The notes beneath the pieces are model-generated. The model saw nothing but the letters and a program-made list of their open reading frames with translations, searched no databases and was not told where the DNA came from. The translations under genes were made by a program, and so were the position numbers. Shown here one piece after another: positions 14,360-23,110 of a stretch of 29,274 bases of DNA (the first letter of the stretch is position 1; every line of letters begins with the position of its first letter). Location of the stretch: the NCBI GenBank assembly GCA_002371675.1, contig DFGE01000031.1:49994-79267 (forward strand). Reading direction: 5' to 3'. The stretch comes from Clostridiales bacterium UBA3758 (GTDB lineage Bacteria > Bacillota > Clostridia > Oscillospirales > Oscillospiraceae).

Positions 14360-17300
14360 ATGGAGCAGCTTTTATACCTGACGCTCGGCGGGAGCGCGCT
14401 CGCGCTGCTGCTGATGCTGCTGCGCCTGCTGCTGAAAACAAGGCTCTCCAGCACGGTGTACTACTATGCCTGGCTGCTGGTGCTGCTGCGCTTCGCACTC
14501 CCCCTGCCGGGACTGATACCGACCGGGGCGGAGCCTGCGCAGCCCGTCCAGGCCGTGCAGAGCACGGGCGCGGAGACGCCCGCCCCCCTCTGGGAGGGCG
14601 CCTGGGAGGGCGTTGAAGCGCCCCTTCCGGAGCAGGAGACGCTGCCCGCCGCCGCGCCGCAGCAGGGCGATCAGCCCGCGCCGATCGCGCCCGCCGCCGC
14701 GGAGAGCGCCGAAGCCCCCGCGCCGCAGCAGGCGCTCCCCTCCCCCGCCGCGAGGCCGCGGCTGCATTGGGAGCCGGAGACGCTCCTGCGCGTTGTCTGG
14801 CTTGCGGGCACGGCGCTGGCGCTGCTCGTCACGCTCACGTCCTATCTCCGCTTCACCGCGCGGCTGCGGCCGACGCTGCGCGGCGCGCGGGACTCCGACC
14901 TGCGCACTTACGCCGCGCTGGGAGGGCGCAGAGCTCCGCTCTACCGCAGCGCCCAGGCCGCCTCGCCGCTGACCTACGGGCTTTTTGCGCCCAAAATCGT
15001 CCTCCCGGAGCGGGATTACGACGAGGAGATGCTGCGCAACATCCTGCGCCATGAGCTCACGCACTTCCGCCGCTTCGACATGCTCTACAAGTGGCTCGCC
15101 CTGGCGGTGCTGGCGACACAGTGGTTCAACCCCGTCGCCTGGCTCGCCCGGCGCGAGATCAACCGCGCCTGCGAGCTCAGCTGCGACGAGTGGCTGCTGC
15201 GGGGCATGACGCGCGAAGAAAAACAGTCCTACGGGGAGACCCTCCTCACCATGGCCTCCGAGCGGGCGCTGCCCGCGGGCGTCGCGGCGACGAGCTTCTC
15301 CACCGAGAAGAAAAGCCTGAAAGAAAGATTGGAGCAAATCATGCATTTCAAACATACCGGTATGAAGCTGCTGGCCTCGCTGCTGGCGCTTGTGCTTCTG
15401 GCGGGCTGCGGCGCTGCCGCCGGCCCGCAGGCGGCAGCGCCGGAACAGGAGGCGGAGCCGACGCCTGCCGCCGCCCCGGCGGAGAGCGCCGCCCCTGCGG
15501 GGAACGAGATCCGCGTCACGACGGTGGACGAGCTGCTCGAGGCCATCGCCCCGGATACGACGATCCGCCTCGCTGCAGGCGACTACGACCTCTCCACCGC
15601 CTCCACCTACGGCGGCATCGCCCGCAACGCCTACTGGAGCTGGCAGCAGACCTACGACGGCGTGCAGCTCGTCATTGCGAACGTAAAGAACCTCACACTG
15701 ATCGGCGAGGGCGCGGACAGCACCGCGATCACCGCCGTGCCGCGCTACGCCCACGTGCTGGATTTTCAAAACTGCGAGGGGCTCTCGCTCTCCGGCTTCA
15801 CGGCCGGGCACAGCAAGGAGCCCGGCCTCTGCGTAGGCGGCGTGCTGCATTTCTCCGACTGCAAAACGGTCAGCATCGCCGACTGCGGCCTCTACGGCTG
15901 CGGTGTGGTCGGCGTCTGGGCGGACAACTGCAGGGAGCTCTCCGTCCTCGACTCGGCGATCTACTCCTGCAGCAACTGCGCCCTGTGGGCCAACGCCTGC
16001 CGCGCGCTGCGCGTGCAGGGCTGCGAGATCTACGACTGCGGCGCTTCGCCGACCGGCTTCAGCGTTTTCCTGGCCGAAGGCTGCAGCGATCTCTGGATCA
16101 CGGGCAACGAGGTCCATGACAACAGCGTCGGTCGCCTGCTCACGGCCAGAAGCTGCAGCCGCACCCTCTTCCTCTCCAACCGCGTGCACAACAACGCCCT
16201 GAGCGAAGCCATGTTCGAGCTGCAGCACTATCCGGCCACTGTGGACGGCTGCGTCTTTGAAGAAAACACCAGCGAGCAGGGCTGGTTCTGCGAAAACAGC
16301 CTGCGTCCGCTCGACGCGGCCGGGCAGGAGCTGGACGGCGACGCGCTCGCCGCCATGCCCTTTGCCCTCCTCGACCCGGCGCCGCTCGCCGCCGTTCCCG
16401 CCGCGAGCGAGGGTATGGAGATTCCCGTCGGCGGGGAGGTCTCGGTCAAGAACGTGGACGAGCTCCTTGCGGCGCTCGGCTCCGACCGCACGATCTATCT
16501 CGAGCCCGGCGTCTACGATCTCTCCGCCGCCGCCGGCTACGACGTGGCCGGAGAATGCTACGACTGGATCGAGCGCTTCGACGGGCCGGAGCTCGAGATC
16601 CACGACGTGAAGAACCTCACGATCTGCGGCGCGGCGGAGAGCCCCGCCGAGGTGACGATCGCAGCCGTCCCGCGCTACGTCAACGTCCTGCACTTCAGCA
16701 GCTGCGAGGGGCTCTGCCTCATCGGCCTCACCCTGGGCCACACCGAGGAGCCGGGCTACTGCTCCGGCGGCGTGCTGTTCCTGGAGGCGACGAACGGCGT
16801 CAGCGTCGAGGACTGCCGCCTCTACGGCTGCGGCACGCTCGGCGTGGAGGCTGTCCGCTGCACGGGCATCGCGCTGCGCCGCGCCGAGATCTACGACTGC
16901 TCCAGCGGCGGCGTCCTCATGCACGAGACCGACGGCGTGAGCTTTGAAGCCTGCGACATTCACGATGTCCCGAGTCCCGCGCTCAGCTTCAGCCGCTGCG
17001 GCGACCTGAGCTGGAACGGCGCGCCCTTCCCCGCCCCCGCCTACGAGAGCGCGCACTTCGACCTCGTTGACGGCGAGCCCGTGCTCCTTACCGGCCGCCC
17101 CGCCCCGATCGGCGCGGAGGGCGTCGCCGTGCAGGAGCTGCCGCCCGCTCCCGCGCCGCGCGCGGAGGACAGCTATTCCTTCGGCGACGCGGTGAAGGTT
17201 CTCGAGCTGATCGCCGAGGCGCGGAAGGTCGGTCTGCTCGGGGAGGGCGAGGGCATGGCCTTCGATCCCAATGCCAATTTTGATCCCGACAGCGAGATCC

Positions 17301-18070
17301 TCGTCTACTTTGACAACACCATCCTCGCCATCTGCTGGAAGGAGATCATCGACGGGAACGTCTGCAGCTTCTCCGAGGTCAAGGTGGCGGACGCGACGCA
17401 GTTCCGCCGCAAGCTGGCGGGCGATCAGCCGTACTTCGCGTCGACTTATCCCGCCTCGCAGCTGGCCGGGGAGAGCGGCGCCGTCGTCGCCATGAACGCT
17501 GACAACTACATCACGCGGGATCTCGGCGTCCTGATCTACGACGGTCTGCTTTTCACCGCCAGCGACGCGCCCTATGACGCGGCGTATACGAAAGCGAACT
17601 GCATCGACACCCTCTGCATCAGCGTGGACGGCGACTTCCTCTTCTACCCCCGCGGCGCAGGGGAATCGGCCGACATGCGGCTGAACGACTGGATGGTGAA
17701 GAACCGGGTGCGCTTCTCGCTCGCCTACGGGCCGATCCTCGTCCGCGACGGCCAGCTGCAGCAGACGGAGGACTACCCCCTCGGCGAGATCAACAAGGGC
17801 TACTCCCGCGCCGGCATCGGCCAGATGGACAGGCTCCACTATCTCTACATGTGCGTGAGCCACAGTCCGGAGGCCGAGGCGCGCTGGACGGTGGCGCAGT
17901 TCGCGCAGCGCTTCGCGGAGAAGGGCGTCCGCGAGGCCTACTGCCTTGAGGGCGGCCAGACCGCCGAGCTGCTCTTTGGCGGCGAGACCTATAACGCCAT
18001 CGACTTCGGCACGGAGCGCAGCGTCGGCGACCTCCTCTGCTTCGTCTCCGGCCTCCCGGCGGATTCCTGA
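14360..18070 (+). CDS. M56 (BlaR1-like) membrane protease fused to two beta-helix modules and a phosphodiester-glycosidase-like domain
   Basis: A 1236-residue multidomain protein. Residues 1-55 hold two membrane helices; an Ala/Pro-rich linker follows (about 60-135) and then a third helix (about 142-165). The zinc protease has HELTH at 231-235 and the third-ligand region CELSCDEW with E272, as in BlaR1/MecR1. A fourth helix ends in a lipobox-like LLAGC with C350. After a low-complexity linker come two homologous right-handed beta-helix modules (about 381-665 and 692-905). Each opens with VDELL..(T)IxLxxGxYDLS and has KNLT, AVPRY and EGLxLxG rungs and many cysteines. The C-terminus (about 938-1236) fits the NAGPA/phosphodiester glycosidase family (PF09992): AMNADNYITRDLGVLIYDG, RAGIGQMD, HYLYMCVS, YCLEGGQTAELLFGG. 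In BlaR1 the extracellular sensor controls the protease, which inactivates BlaI. Here the beta-lactam sensor is replaced by carbohydrate-type domains, so the signal may be an envelope glycan (inference). The reading frame is intact. Confidence 0.88.
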   Translation: MEQLLYLTLGGSALALLLMLLRLLLKTRLSSTVYYYAWLLVLLRFALPLPGLIPTGAEPAQPVQAVQSTGAETPAPLWEGAWEGVEAPLPEQETLPAAAPQQGDQPAPIAPAAAESAEAPAPQQALPSPAARPRLHWEPETLLRVVWLAGTALALLVTLTSYLRFTARLRPTLRGARDSDLRTYAALGGRRAPLYRSAQAASPLTYGLFAPKIVLPERDYDEEMLRNILRHELTHFRRFDMLYKWLALAVLATQWFNPVAWLARREINRACELSCDEWLLRGMTREEKQSYGETLLTMASERALPAGVAATSFSTEKKSLKERLEQIMHFKHTGMKLLASLLALVLLAGCGAAAGPQAAAPEQEAEPTPAAAPAESAAPAGNEIRVTTVDELLEAIAPDTTIRLAAGDYDLSTASTYGGIARNAYWSWQQTYDGVQLVIANVKNLTLIGEGADSTAITAVPRYAHVLDFQNCEGLSLSGFTAGHSKEPGLCVGGVLHFSDCKTVSIADCGLYGCGVVGVWADNCRELSVLDSAIYSCSNCALWANACRALRVQGCEIYDCGASPTGFSVFLAEGCSDLWITGNEVHDNSVGRLLTARSCSRTLFLSNRVHNNALSEAMFELQHYPATVDGCVFEENTSEQGWFCENSLRPLDAAGQELDGDALAAMPFALLDPAPLAAVPAASEGMEIPVGGEVSVKNVDELLAALGSDRTIYLEPGVYDLSAAAGYDVAGECYDWIERFDGPELEIHDVKNLTICGAAESPAEVTIAAVPRYVNVLHFSSCEGLCLIGLTLGHTEEPGYCSGGVLFLEATNGVSVEDCRLYGCGTLGVEAVRCTGIALRRAEIYDCSSGGVLMHETDGVSFEACDIHDVPSPALSFSRCGDLSWNGAPFPAPAYESAHFDLVDGEPVLLTGRPAPIGAEGVAVQELPPAPAPRAEDSYSFGDAVKVLELIAEARKVGLLGEGEGMAFDPNANFDPDSEILVYFDNTILAICWKEIIDGNVCSFSEVKVADATQFRRKLAGDQPYFASTYPASQLAGESGAVVAMNADNYITRDLGVLIYDGLLFTASDAPYDAAYTKANCIDTLCISVDGDFLFYPRGAGESADMRLNDWMVKNRVRFSLAYGPILVRDGQLQQTEDYPLGEINKGYSRAGIGQMDRLHYLYMCVSHSPEAEARWTVAQFAQRFAEKGVREAYCLEGGQTAELLFGGETYNAIDFGTERSVGDLLCFVSGLPADS

Positions 18071-18073
18071 CGC

Positions 18074-18100
18074 GCCGCAGGGGCCGACGCCCCCGGCTGC
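18074..18100. repeat. Single GC-rich interspersed hairpin
   Basis: GCCGCAGGGGCCGACGCCCC with a GGGGC/GCCCC stem and CGAC loop, directly after the M56 stop codon. It is a member of the dispersed GC-rich family. Confidence 0.6.
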
Positions 18101-18144
18101 TGCCACAGTCAAGCAAGTCCGGCAGGGGCTTTCCTGGCAAAATG

Positions 18145-18179
18145 AAAGGCGAATCCGTATCAAGGATTCGCCTTTTTTT
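18145..18179 (+). terminator. Terminator of the BlaI-M56 operon
   Basis: AAAGGCGAATCC (18145-18156) pairs perfectly with 18164-18175 (7-base loop), with a T-run to 18179. Confidence 0.9.
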
Positions 18180-18236
18180 CAGGGGACGGGCCCCTTTTCT
18201 GCGGTGCAAACAGGGGAGCGCAGGCTTCGCGCTTCC

Positions 18237-19169
18237 CTACTCTTCCACTTCCACATCCAGCCCGAGTTCCTGCGGGAGGAAGCGCGGACAGACGTTTTCA
18301 ACCATCGTGATGACCGAGGAGGCCAGACGCGAGCCGATCTCGCAGGACTCCGCAAGGGTCTTGCCGTAGGTGAGGCCCATGGCGACGCCCGCGCAGAAGG
18401 CGTCCCCGGCGCCGGTGGTGTCGCGCACGCGCACAGTCTGCGCCGGGCAGATGCCGCAGGCGCCCGTCTCGTCGGCCCAGACGGCGCCCTGCGAGCCCAT
18501 GGTGACGACCATGGAAGGGATACGCGCGCTCTTGAGCCGCTCCACGAGCTCCTTTGCGAGCTCCGCGGGCGAGAGCTGTTCAAACTCGTCGGCAAAGAGG
18601 ATACCGGCCTCCTGCACGTTGCAGACAAAGCAGTTCACCGACTGCAGGAAATCGCGCCGCTGCGAGGCGATAGACATGTTGGCGACCAGCGCGTAAACCG
18701 GGACGGAATACTTCTCGGCATAGCGGAAGATCTGTTTGATGATCTCCTTATCCATGTCGATCTCCACAACGATGCTGTCCGCGTCGGCGAAGATCTCGTC
18801 CCCGTGCTGCTCGAGCATCTCCAGCATGGCGTCCATCTTCGGGCGCTTGGAGATGGAGCTCACCACGTCGCCCGTGGAATCATGGATGGCGAGCCACATG
18901 CCCATGCCGTCCGGCACCTGGGCGACAAAGCGGGTATCGACTTTGTGGTTGCGGAGCTTGCGGAGCACCTCGGAGCCCTCGGCGGTCTCGTCCACCATGC
19001 TCAGAAAACGCGGCCGCAGCTCGACGTTGGCGATATCCTCCACCACGTTGCGCCCCACGCCGCCGTGGACGATGTCCACCCAGCCGGAGTTGCGCCCCAT
19101 GGGGATGTACTTGTTATCGGGGAAACCCTTGATGTCAACGAACACGTTGCCTGCGACTACGATCGGCAT
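18237..19169 (-). CDS. PfkB-family carbohydrate/nucleoside kinase
   Basis: A 310-residue kinase of the ribokinase-like fold (PF00294). Seen: the N-terminal signature region HGGVGRNVVEDIA, which binds the sugar, and the C-terminal signature DTTGAGDAFCAGVA with the catalytic Asp and anion hole. GGVGRN resembles pseudouridine kinases more than ribokinase (GGKGxN). No pseudouridine glycosidase gene is adjacent, so the substrate stays open. The ATG at 19169 has AGGAGGAG just upstream; the frame extends 35 codons further but without a start signal. It lies 55 bases downstream of the MATE gene on the same strand and is probably co-transcribed from the promoter at 20690. There is no obvious terminator between 18236 and the BlaI-operon terminator, whose stem may serve weakly in this direction. 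Confidence 0.88.
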   Translation of the reverse strand: MPIVVAGNVFVDIKGFPDNKYIPMGRNSGWVDIVHGGVGRNVVEDIANVELRPRFLSMVDETAEGSEVLRKLRNHKVDTRFVAQVPDGMGMWLAIHDSTGDVVSSISKRPKMDAMLEMLEQHGDEIFADADSIVVEIDMDKEIIKQIFRYAEKYSVPVYALVANMSIASQRRDFLQSVNCFVCNVQEAGILFADEFEQLSPAELAKELVERLKSARIPSMVVTMGSQGAVWADETGACGICPAQTVRVRDTTGAGDAFCAGVAMGLTYGKTLAESCEIGSRLASSVITMVENVCPRFLPQELGLDVEVEE

Positions 19170-19224
19170 ATTAGCTCCTCCTATCATGATTAGAAGATCA
19201 TTATGATCTCCTGCCCTCTGCGGA

Positions 19225-20607
19225 TCAGGTGTGATGGCCGGAAAACAGGCTCTTGCCGTGCTGCTCCCGTTCAAAGGTGTGCAGCCAGTCGGCCTTCGCG
19301 TAATAGATTGCGAGGAACACGGCGCTCAGCGCCCAGGTCAGGGGGTAGACCCAGTTGACGGTGTTGATGCTCGGGTAGAGGGGCACCATGAAGTGCAGAA
19401 AGGTGACGCGCACCACGCACCAGAACGAGAGCATGGAGACCATGGGGACCACGGCCTTGCCCGCGCCGCGCAGCACCGCTGCGAAGCCATGACTCGCAGC
19501 GAGCAGGAAGAAGAAGGGGGCGCAGATCCGCGCCTTCTGGATGCCGAAGCGGATGGCCTCCGGCTCGTTGGTGAAGAGGCCGATGAGGAAGGGCGAGATA
19601 AAATAGACCAGGACGCCCACCGTCTCCGCCGTGAGGATCGAGCAGAGCACGCCGAAGCGCGCGCCCTTTTTCGCGCGCTCATACTCCTGCGCACCGAGGT
19701 TCTGCCCCACGAAGGTGGACAGCGCGATCACCAGACTGTTGATGGGCAGGAAGACAAAGCCCTCGATCTTGGAATACGCGCCGCAGCCGGCGACCGCCAG
19801 CGTGCCGAAGGCGTTGATGTTGGACTGGACGACGACGTTGGCGATGGCAATGACGGAGTTCTGGATGCCGGAGGGCAGACCGTAGCGCACGATGAGGCGC
19901 ATCATGGACCAGTCGATCGCGAGCTTGCGGGGCTCGATCCGGTAGGCTTCCTTCGTCGTCAGCAGGCGGCGCAGGCAGAGCAGCCCGCTCACGAACTGGG
20001 CGATGATCGTCGCCAGGGCGGCGCCGCCCACGCCCGTGTGGAACACGCCGATGAAGAAAATGTCCAGCACGATGTTCAGCACGGAGGAGAAGATCAGGTA
20101 CTTGAGCGGGTTCTTCCCGTCGCCCACCGCCTGCATGATGCCGCGCAGCCCGTTATAGAGCACGAGGCCGAGGCTGCCGCCGAAGTAGATGCGGATATAG
20201 GTGGAGGCCTGCCCCATGATGTCCTCCGGCGTCCCCATCCAGCGCAGCACGGTCGGCGCGAAGAGCACGCCGAAAACCGTCATCAGCGCGCCGGAGAGCA
20301 GGCTGAAGACCACGTTGGTATGGATGGCGAGGGAGAGCTTCTCCTCGTCCTCTGCGCCGAAATAGCGCGAGACGAGCACGCCGGAGCCCGCGCCGATGCC
20401 GACGAAGAGACTGATCACGAGGTAGACGAGCGTGCCCGTGCCGCTCACGGCGGCCAGCGCGTCATAGCCCAGCATGCGCCCGACGATCAGCGCGTCGGCC
20501 GAATTATACAGTTGTTGAAACAGGTTGCCGAGGAAGAGCGGCGCGGCAAATTCGAGCATCTCCCGCGCGATGGGCCCCCTGGTCATCCTGATGTGTGTCT
20601 CTTTCAT
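19225..20607 (-). CDS. MATE-family efflux transporter
   Basis: A 460-residue membrane protein with about twelve helices in two MatE repeats (PF01554). It carries typical signatures: PLFLGNLFQQLYNSADALIVGR near the N-terminus in a 22-residue run spanning the first helix, GIGAGSGVLVSRYFGA, and the second-repeat equivalent SNINAFGTLAVAGCGAYSKI with FVGQNLGA. MATE pumps export organic cations or other compounds in exchange for H+ or Na+; the substrate is not deducible. The start ATG 20607 follows AGGAAAACAGGA; an ATG at codon 8 is an alternative. It is divergent from the ribokinase-like gene and probably forms a two-gene unit with the PfkB kinase. Confidence 0.92.
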   Translation of the reverse strand: MKETHIRMTRGPIAREMLEFAAPLFLGNLFQQLYNSADALIVGRMLGYDALAAVSGTGTLVYLVISLFVGIGAGSGVLVSRYFGAEDEEKLSLAIHTNVVFSLLSGALMTVFGVLFAPTVLRWMGTPEDIMGQASTYIRIYFGGSLGLVLYNGLRGIMQAVGDGKNPLKYLIFSSVLNIVLDIFFIGVFHTGVGGAALATIIAQFVSGLLCLRRLLTTKEAYRIEPRKLAIDWSMMRLIVRYGLPSGIQNSVIAIANVVVQSNINAFGTLAVAGCGAYSKIEGFVFLPINSLVIALSTFVGQNLGAQEYERAKKGARFGVLCSILTAETVGVLVYFISPFLIGLFTNEPEAIRFGIQKARICAPFFFLLAASHGFAAVLRGAGKAVVPMVSMLSFWCVVRVTFLHFMVPLYPSINTVNWVYPLTWALSAVFLAIYYAKADWLHTFEREQHGKSLFSGHHT

Positions 20608-20660
20608 TCCTGTTTTCCTAAAAGCGCAAATCCCGCTTTTGATTTCCTGTATTCCCTTGA

Positions 20661-20690
20661 ATTATAAGCGTAAACCGCCCCTACTGTCAA
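20661..20690 (-). promoter_or_regulatory. Promoter of the MATE-PfkB unit
   Basis: Minus-strand TTGACA (20690-20685), an 18-base spacer and TATAAT (20666-20661). Confidence 0.78.
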
Positions 20691-20738
20691 TGCCGCGATT
20701 TGCTTCAATTTTCTCTACCAATTCGCTGCATTATCGTA

Positions 20739-20744
20739 TATAAT
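20739..20744 (+). promoter_or_regulatory. -10 element of the ribokinase-like gene
   Basis: A perfect TATAAT, 39 bases before the ATG. The -35 region (about 20716-20721, TACCAA) is poor, so the promoter may be weak or need an activator. Confidence 0.45.
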
Positions 20745-20782
20745 AGGGGCGTAAAAAGATTTCAGCGACGGGGGGAAGAACG

Positions 20783-21685
20783 ATGCGCGTCCTGTGCTTT
20801 GGCTCTTTGAATATCGACTATACATATTCCGTGCCGCATTTCGTCGCCCGCGGGGAGACGCTCTCCGCCAGCGCGCGGCACATTTTCTGCGGCGGCAAGG
20901 GGCTCAACCAGTCTGTCGCCCTCGCGCGGGCGGGGCTGCCGGTCTCGCTGGCCGGCTCCATCGGGGAGGACGGCTGCTTTCTCCTCCAGGCGCTCGCCGG
21001 CTCCGGGGTGGATACGTCCCATGTCCGCGTCCTGCCCGACGTGCCCACCGGTCACGCCATCATCCAGAACGACGCCGGGGGCGACAACTGCATCCTGGTC
21101 TTCGGCGGCGCCAACCACCACACCGATCTGGCGCAGGCGCGCGAGGTCCTGGCCTGCTTCGGCGAGGGGGACGTGCTCTGCCTGCAAAATGAGATCAACG
21201 CCCTCGGGGACATCATCCGTCTGGCCAAGGCGCGGGGCATGCGCGTCGTGCTGACGCCCGCGCCCATGTCGCAGGAGATCTTCTCCCTGCCGCTGGAGCT
21301 CATCGACCAGCTCTTCTGCAACGAGGTGGAGGCGGGCGTGCTGCTGCGCGGGGAGATGGACGTGCTTGCCGATCCCCCGGCCGCGGCGCAGGCGCTGCGG
21401 GCGCGTTACGGCTTCGGCGCGGTGGCGCTGACGCTGGGCGCGGGGGGCTCCGTCTATGCCGACGGCGAGCAGACGCTCCGTCAGGCCGCCTGCCCGGCCG
21501 AGGTGGTGGATACCACCGGCGCGGGGGACACCTTTGCCGGCTTCTTCCTCGCGGCCAAGCTCGAGGGCAAAACGCCGCAGGAGGCGCTGCTGCTCGGCTC
21601 CGCCGCGGCCTCCATCGCCATTTCCCGCCCCGGCGCCTCCCCCTCCATCCCCACGCGGGCGGAGGTCGAGGCCGCCCTGCGCTGA
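20783..21685 (+). CDS. rbsK: Ribokinase-like PfkB sugar kinase
   Basis: A 300-residue kinase with the full ribokinase pattern: FGSLNIDYTYSVPHFVARGE, then GGKGLNQSVALARAG (sugar-binding signature), GSIGEDGCF, LTPAP, LFCNEVEAGVL and the catalytic DTTGAGDTFAGFFLA. Ribokinase phosphorylates ribose at O-5 for entry to the pentose phosphate pathway; related enzymes act on other sugars. There is no ribose transporter or LacI-type regulator next to it, so the ribose assignment rests on motif similarity only. GGGGGGAAG precedes ATG 20783. It is divergent from the MATE gene and converges on the thioredoxin-reductase-like gene. Confidence 0.82.
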   Translation: MRVLCFGSLNIDYTYSVPHFVARGETLSASARHIFCGGKGLNQSVALARAGLPVSLAGSIGEDGCFLLQALAGSGVDTSHVRVLPDVPTGHAIIQNDAGGDNCILVFGGANHHTDLAQAREVLACFGEGDVLCLQNEINALGDIIRLAKARGMRVVLTPAPMSQEIFSLPLELIDQLFCNEVEAGVLLRGEMDVLADPPAAAQALRARYGFGAVALTLGAGGSVYADGEQTLRQAACPAEVVDTTGAGDTFAGFFLAAKLEGKTPQEALLLGSAAASIAISRPGASPSIPTRAEVEAALR

Positions 21686-21704
21686 GCGGTACGGCTTATA
21701 ACAC

Positions 21705-21746
21705 AAAAGATCACAGGGAGAAGTATACCTCTCCCTGTGATCTTTT
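21705..21746. terminator. Bidirectional terminator between convergent genes
   Basis: A 17-bp perfect stem (21705-21721 with 21730-21746, loop AGTATACC) with A- and T-tracts at its ends. It serves the kinase gene and the convergent flavoprotein gene. Confidence 0.92.
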
Positions 21747-21766
21747 TTCTGTTCGGAACTTCCTGT

Positions 21767-22711
21767 TTACTTCAGCGTGTTGAGGTACTTCCCTGCCTGC
21801 ATGGCGGCGACGGCGCCGTCGGCGCAGGCGGTGACGACCTGGCGCAGCGGTGTGACGCGCACGTCGCCCGCCGCGAAGACGCCCGGGATATTGGTCTCCA
21901 TCTTCTCGTTGGTCTTGATATAGCCGCCCTGCATCTCGAGCACGCCCTCGAACATGCCGGTGGTCTTCTTCCCGGTGAAACCGAAGAGTCCGAAGAGCCC
22001 GTCCTCCTCGCTGGCCTTGAAGGTCGTGCGCTCGCCGGTCTTGACGTTGCGGACGCTGATCTCGCTCAGCAGCATGTCCCCGCCCAGCTCCTCGATCTCC
22101 ACGTCGCAGAGGACGCGGATCTTCTCGTTGCTCTCAAGCAGCTCCCGCGTGGCGGGCGTGACCGAGAGCGCGGAGCCCTTGTGCAGCATCGTGACGCGGC
22201 GGCCGTATTTTGCGAGGTAGAGCGTCTCCTCCGCGGCGATCTCGTTGCCGCCGACGGTGAAGATCTCCAGGCCCTCGAAGAAGTTCGCGTCGCAGACGGC
22301 GCAGTAGCTCACGCCGCGGCCGACGTAGTCCGCCTCGTTTTTGCAGCCGATGGAGCGGGTCATCGCGCCGGAGCAGATGATGACCGATTTTGCCAGGTAC
22401 TCGCCGCGGCTGCCGATGAATTTCTTGACCGGGCCGGAGAAATCGCAGGCGCTGATGGTGTCGCTCACGCGCTCGCAGCCGAATTTCCGGCACTGCGCGC
22501 TCATCGGGGCGATGAGCTCCAGGCCGGGCATGCCCTCGACCTTGGACTGGCCGGGGTAGTTTTCGATCTCGTGGCTGAGGGCGATCTGCCCGCCGTCGAT
22601 CCCCTTCTCGAGGATCAGCACGGAGAGCTTTGCGCGCCCCGCGTACAGCCCCGCCGCGAGGCCGCCGGGGCCCGCGCCGAGGATCATCACATCATAGATT
22701 TTGTTTTCCAT
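21767..22711 (-). CDS. trxB: Thioredoxin-reductase-like flavoprotein
   Basis: A 314-residue pyridine-nucleotide-disulfide oxidoreductase of thioredoxin-reductase size. Seen: FAD-binding GAGPGG (residues 12-17), redox pair C137-A-V-C140 followed by Asp, and the second FAD motif GVFAAGDVR near the C-terminus. The usual NADPH site is degenerate. The expected GGGxSA loop reads GGNEIA (154-159), and the HRRxxxR motif that binds the NADPH 2'-phosphate is replaced by HKGSALS (177-183). Ferredoxin-dependent flavin thioredoxin reductases of clostridia also lack canonical NADPH motifs, so a non-NADPH donor is possible (inference). No thioredoxin gene is adjacent. The start ATG 22711 follows AAAAGGAGAAG. 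The upstream region is repeat copy B, whose end offers a TATAAT in the right orientation. Confidence 0.88.
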   Translation of the reverse strand: MENKIYDVMILGAGPGGLAAGLYAGRAKLSVLILEKGIDGGQIALSHEIENYPGQSKVEGMPGLELIAPMSAQCRKFGCERVSDTISACDFSGPVKKFIGSRGEYLAKSVIICSGAMTRSIGCKNEADYVGRGVSYCAVCDANFFEGLEIFTVGGNEIAAEETLYLAKYGRRVTMLHKGSALSVTPATRELLESNEKIRVLCDVEIEELGGDMLLSEISVRNVKTGERTTFKASEEDGLFGLFGFTGKKTTGMFEGVLEMQGGYIKTNEKMETNIPGVFAAGDVRVTPLRQVVTACADGAVAAMQAGKYLNTLK

Positions 22712-22754
22712 TTTCGGCTTCTCCTTTTATCAGTCTGCGCATTTCCGTCCGTTT

Positions 22755-23110
22755 CATAATGATTATATGATGGCGAAAAGCCAAAAAGCTTTTCGCCGCG
22801 CGGCTTTGCCGCGCAGCAAAACAGCACGGCTGTTTTGCCATATACGCATTGCAATGAGCATCGGGCGAATGATTTATTGATGTGCCTATTTAAGCTTGAA
22901 TCCCAACGGCAGCAAGTACAGGCACATCAATAACGATTTGATTGCCGTTTCGCTCGCCCCTTAGCGGGGCAACCGCGAAACATGGCAAATTTGCTCCCCA
23001 ATAATGCAAGAGTTTATTGGGGAGCAATAGAAGCATTCGCTGCCAAGCCTGTCGTTTGGCAGCGGAATCAATCGAAACCTCGATTGATTTCGCCATCCGA
23101 TGGTCATTAT
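22755..23110 (-). repeat. Hairpin-mosaic intergenic element, copy B (complete, inverted)
   Basis: About 355 bp, the reverse complement of the layout at 28588-28945. The central 153 bp (22876-23028) are identical, base for base, to the core of copy C. The flanks differ at about a dozen positions. Nearly all differences fall in loops (GGTT for GAAT; CGT for AAG) or in compensating stem pairs (GCGCGGC/GCCGCGC for GCGCAGC/GCTGCGC). It occupies the gap between the divergent trxB-like and SPFH genes. The rest of the gap (23111-23250) shows nothing recognisable. Confidence 0.9.

Noticed and set aside
14372..18163. A 1263-codon open frame antisense to the M56 fusion gene
   Set aside because: High-GC coding DNA commonly leaves the opposite strand open. 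The peptide has no recognisable domains and the plus-strand gene has clear catalytic motifs, a ribosome binding site and operon context.
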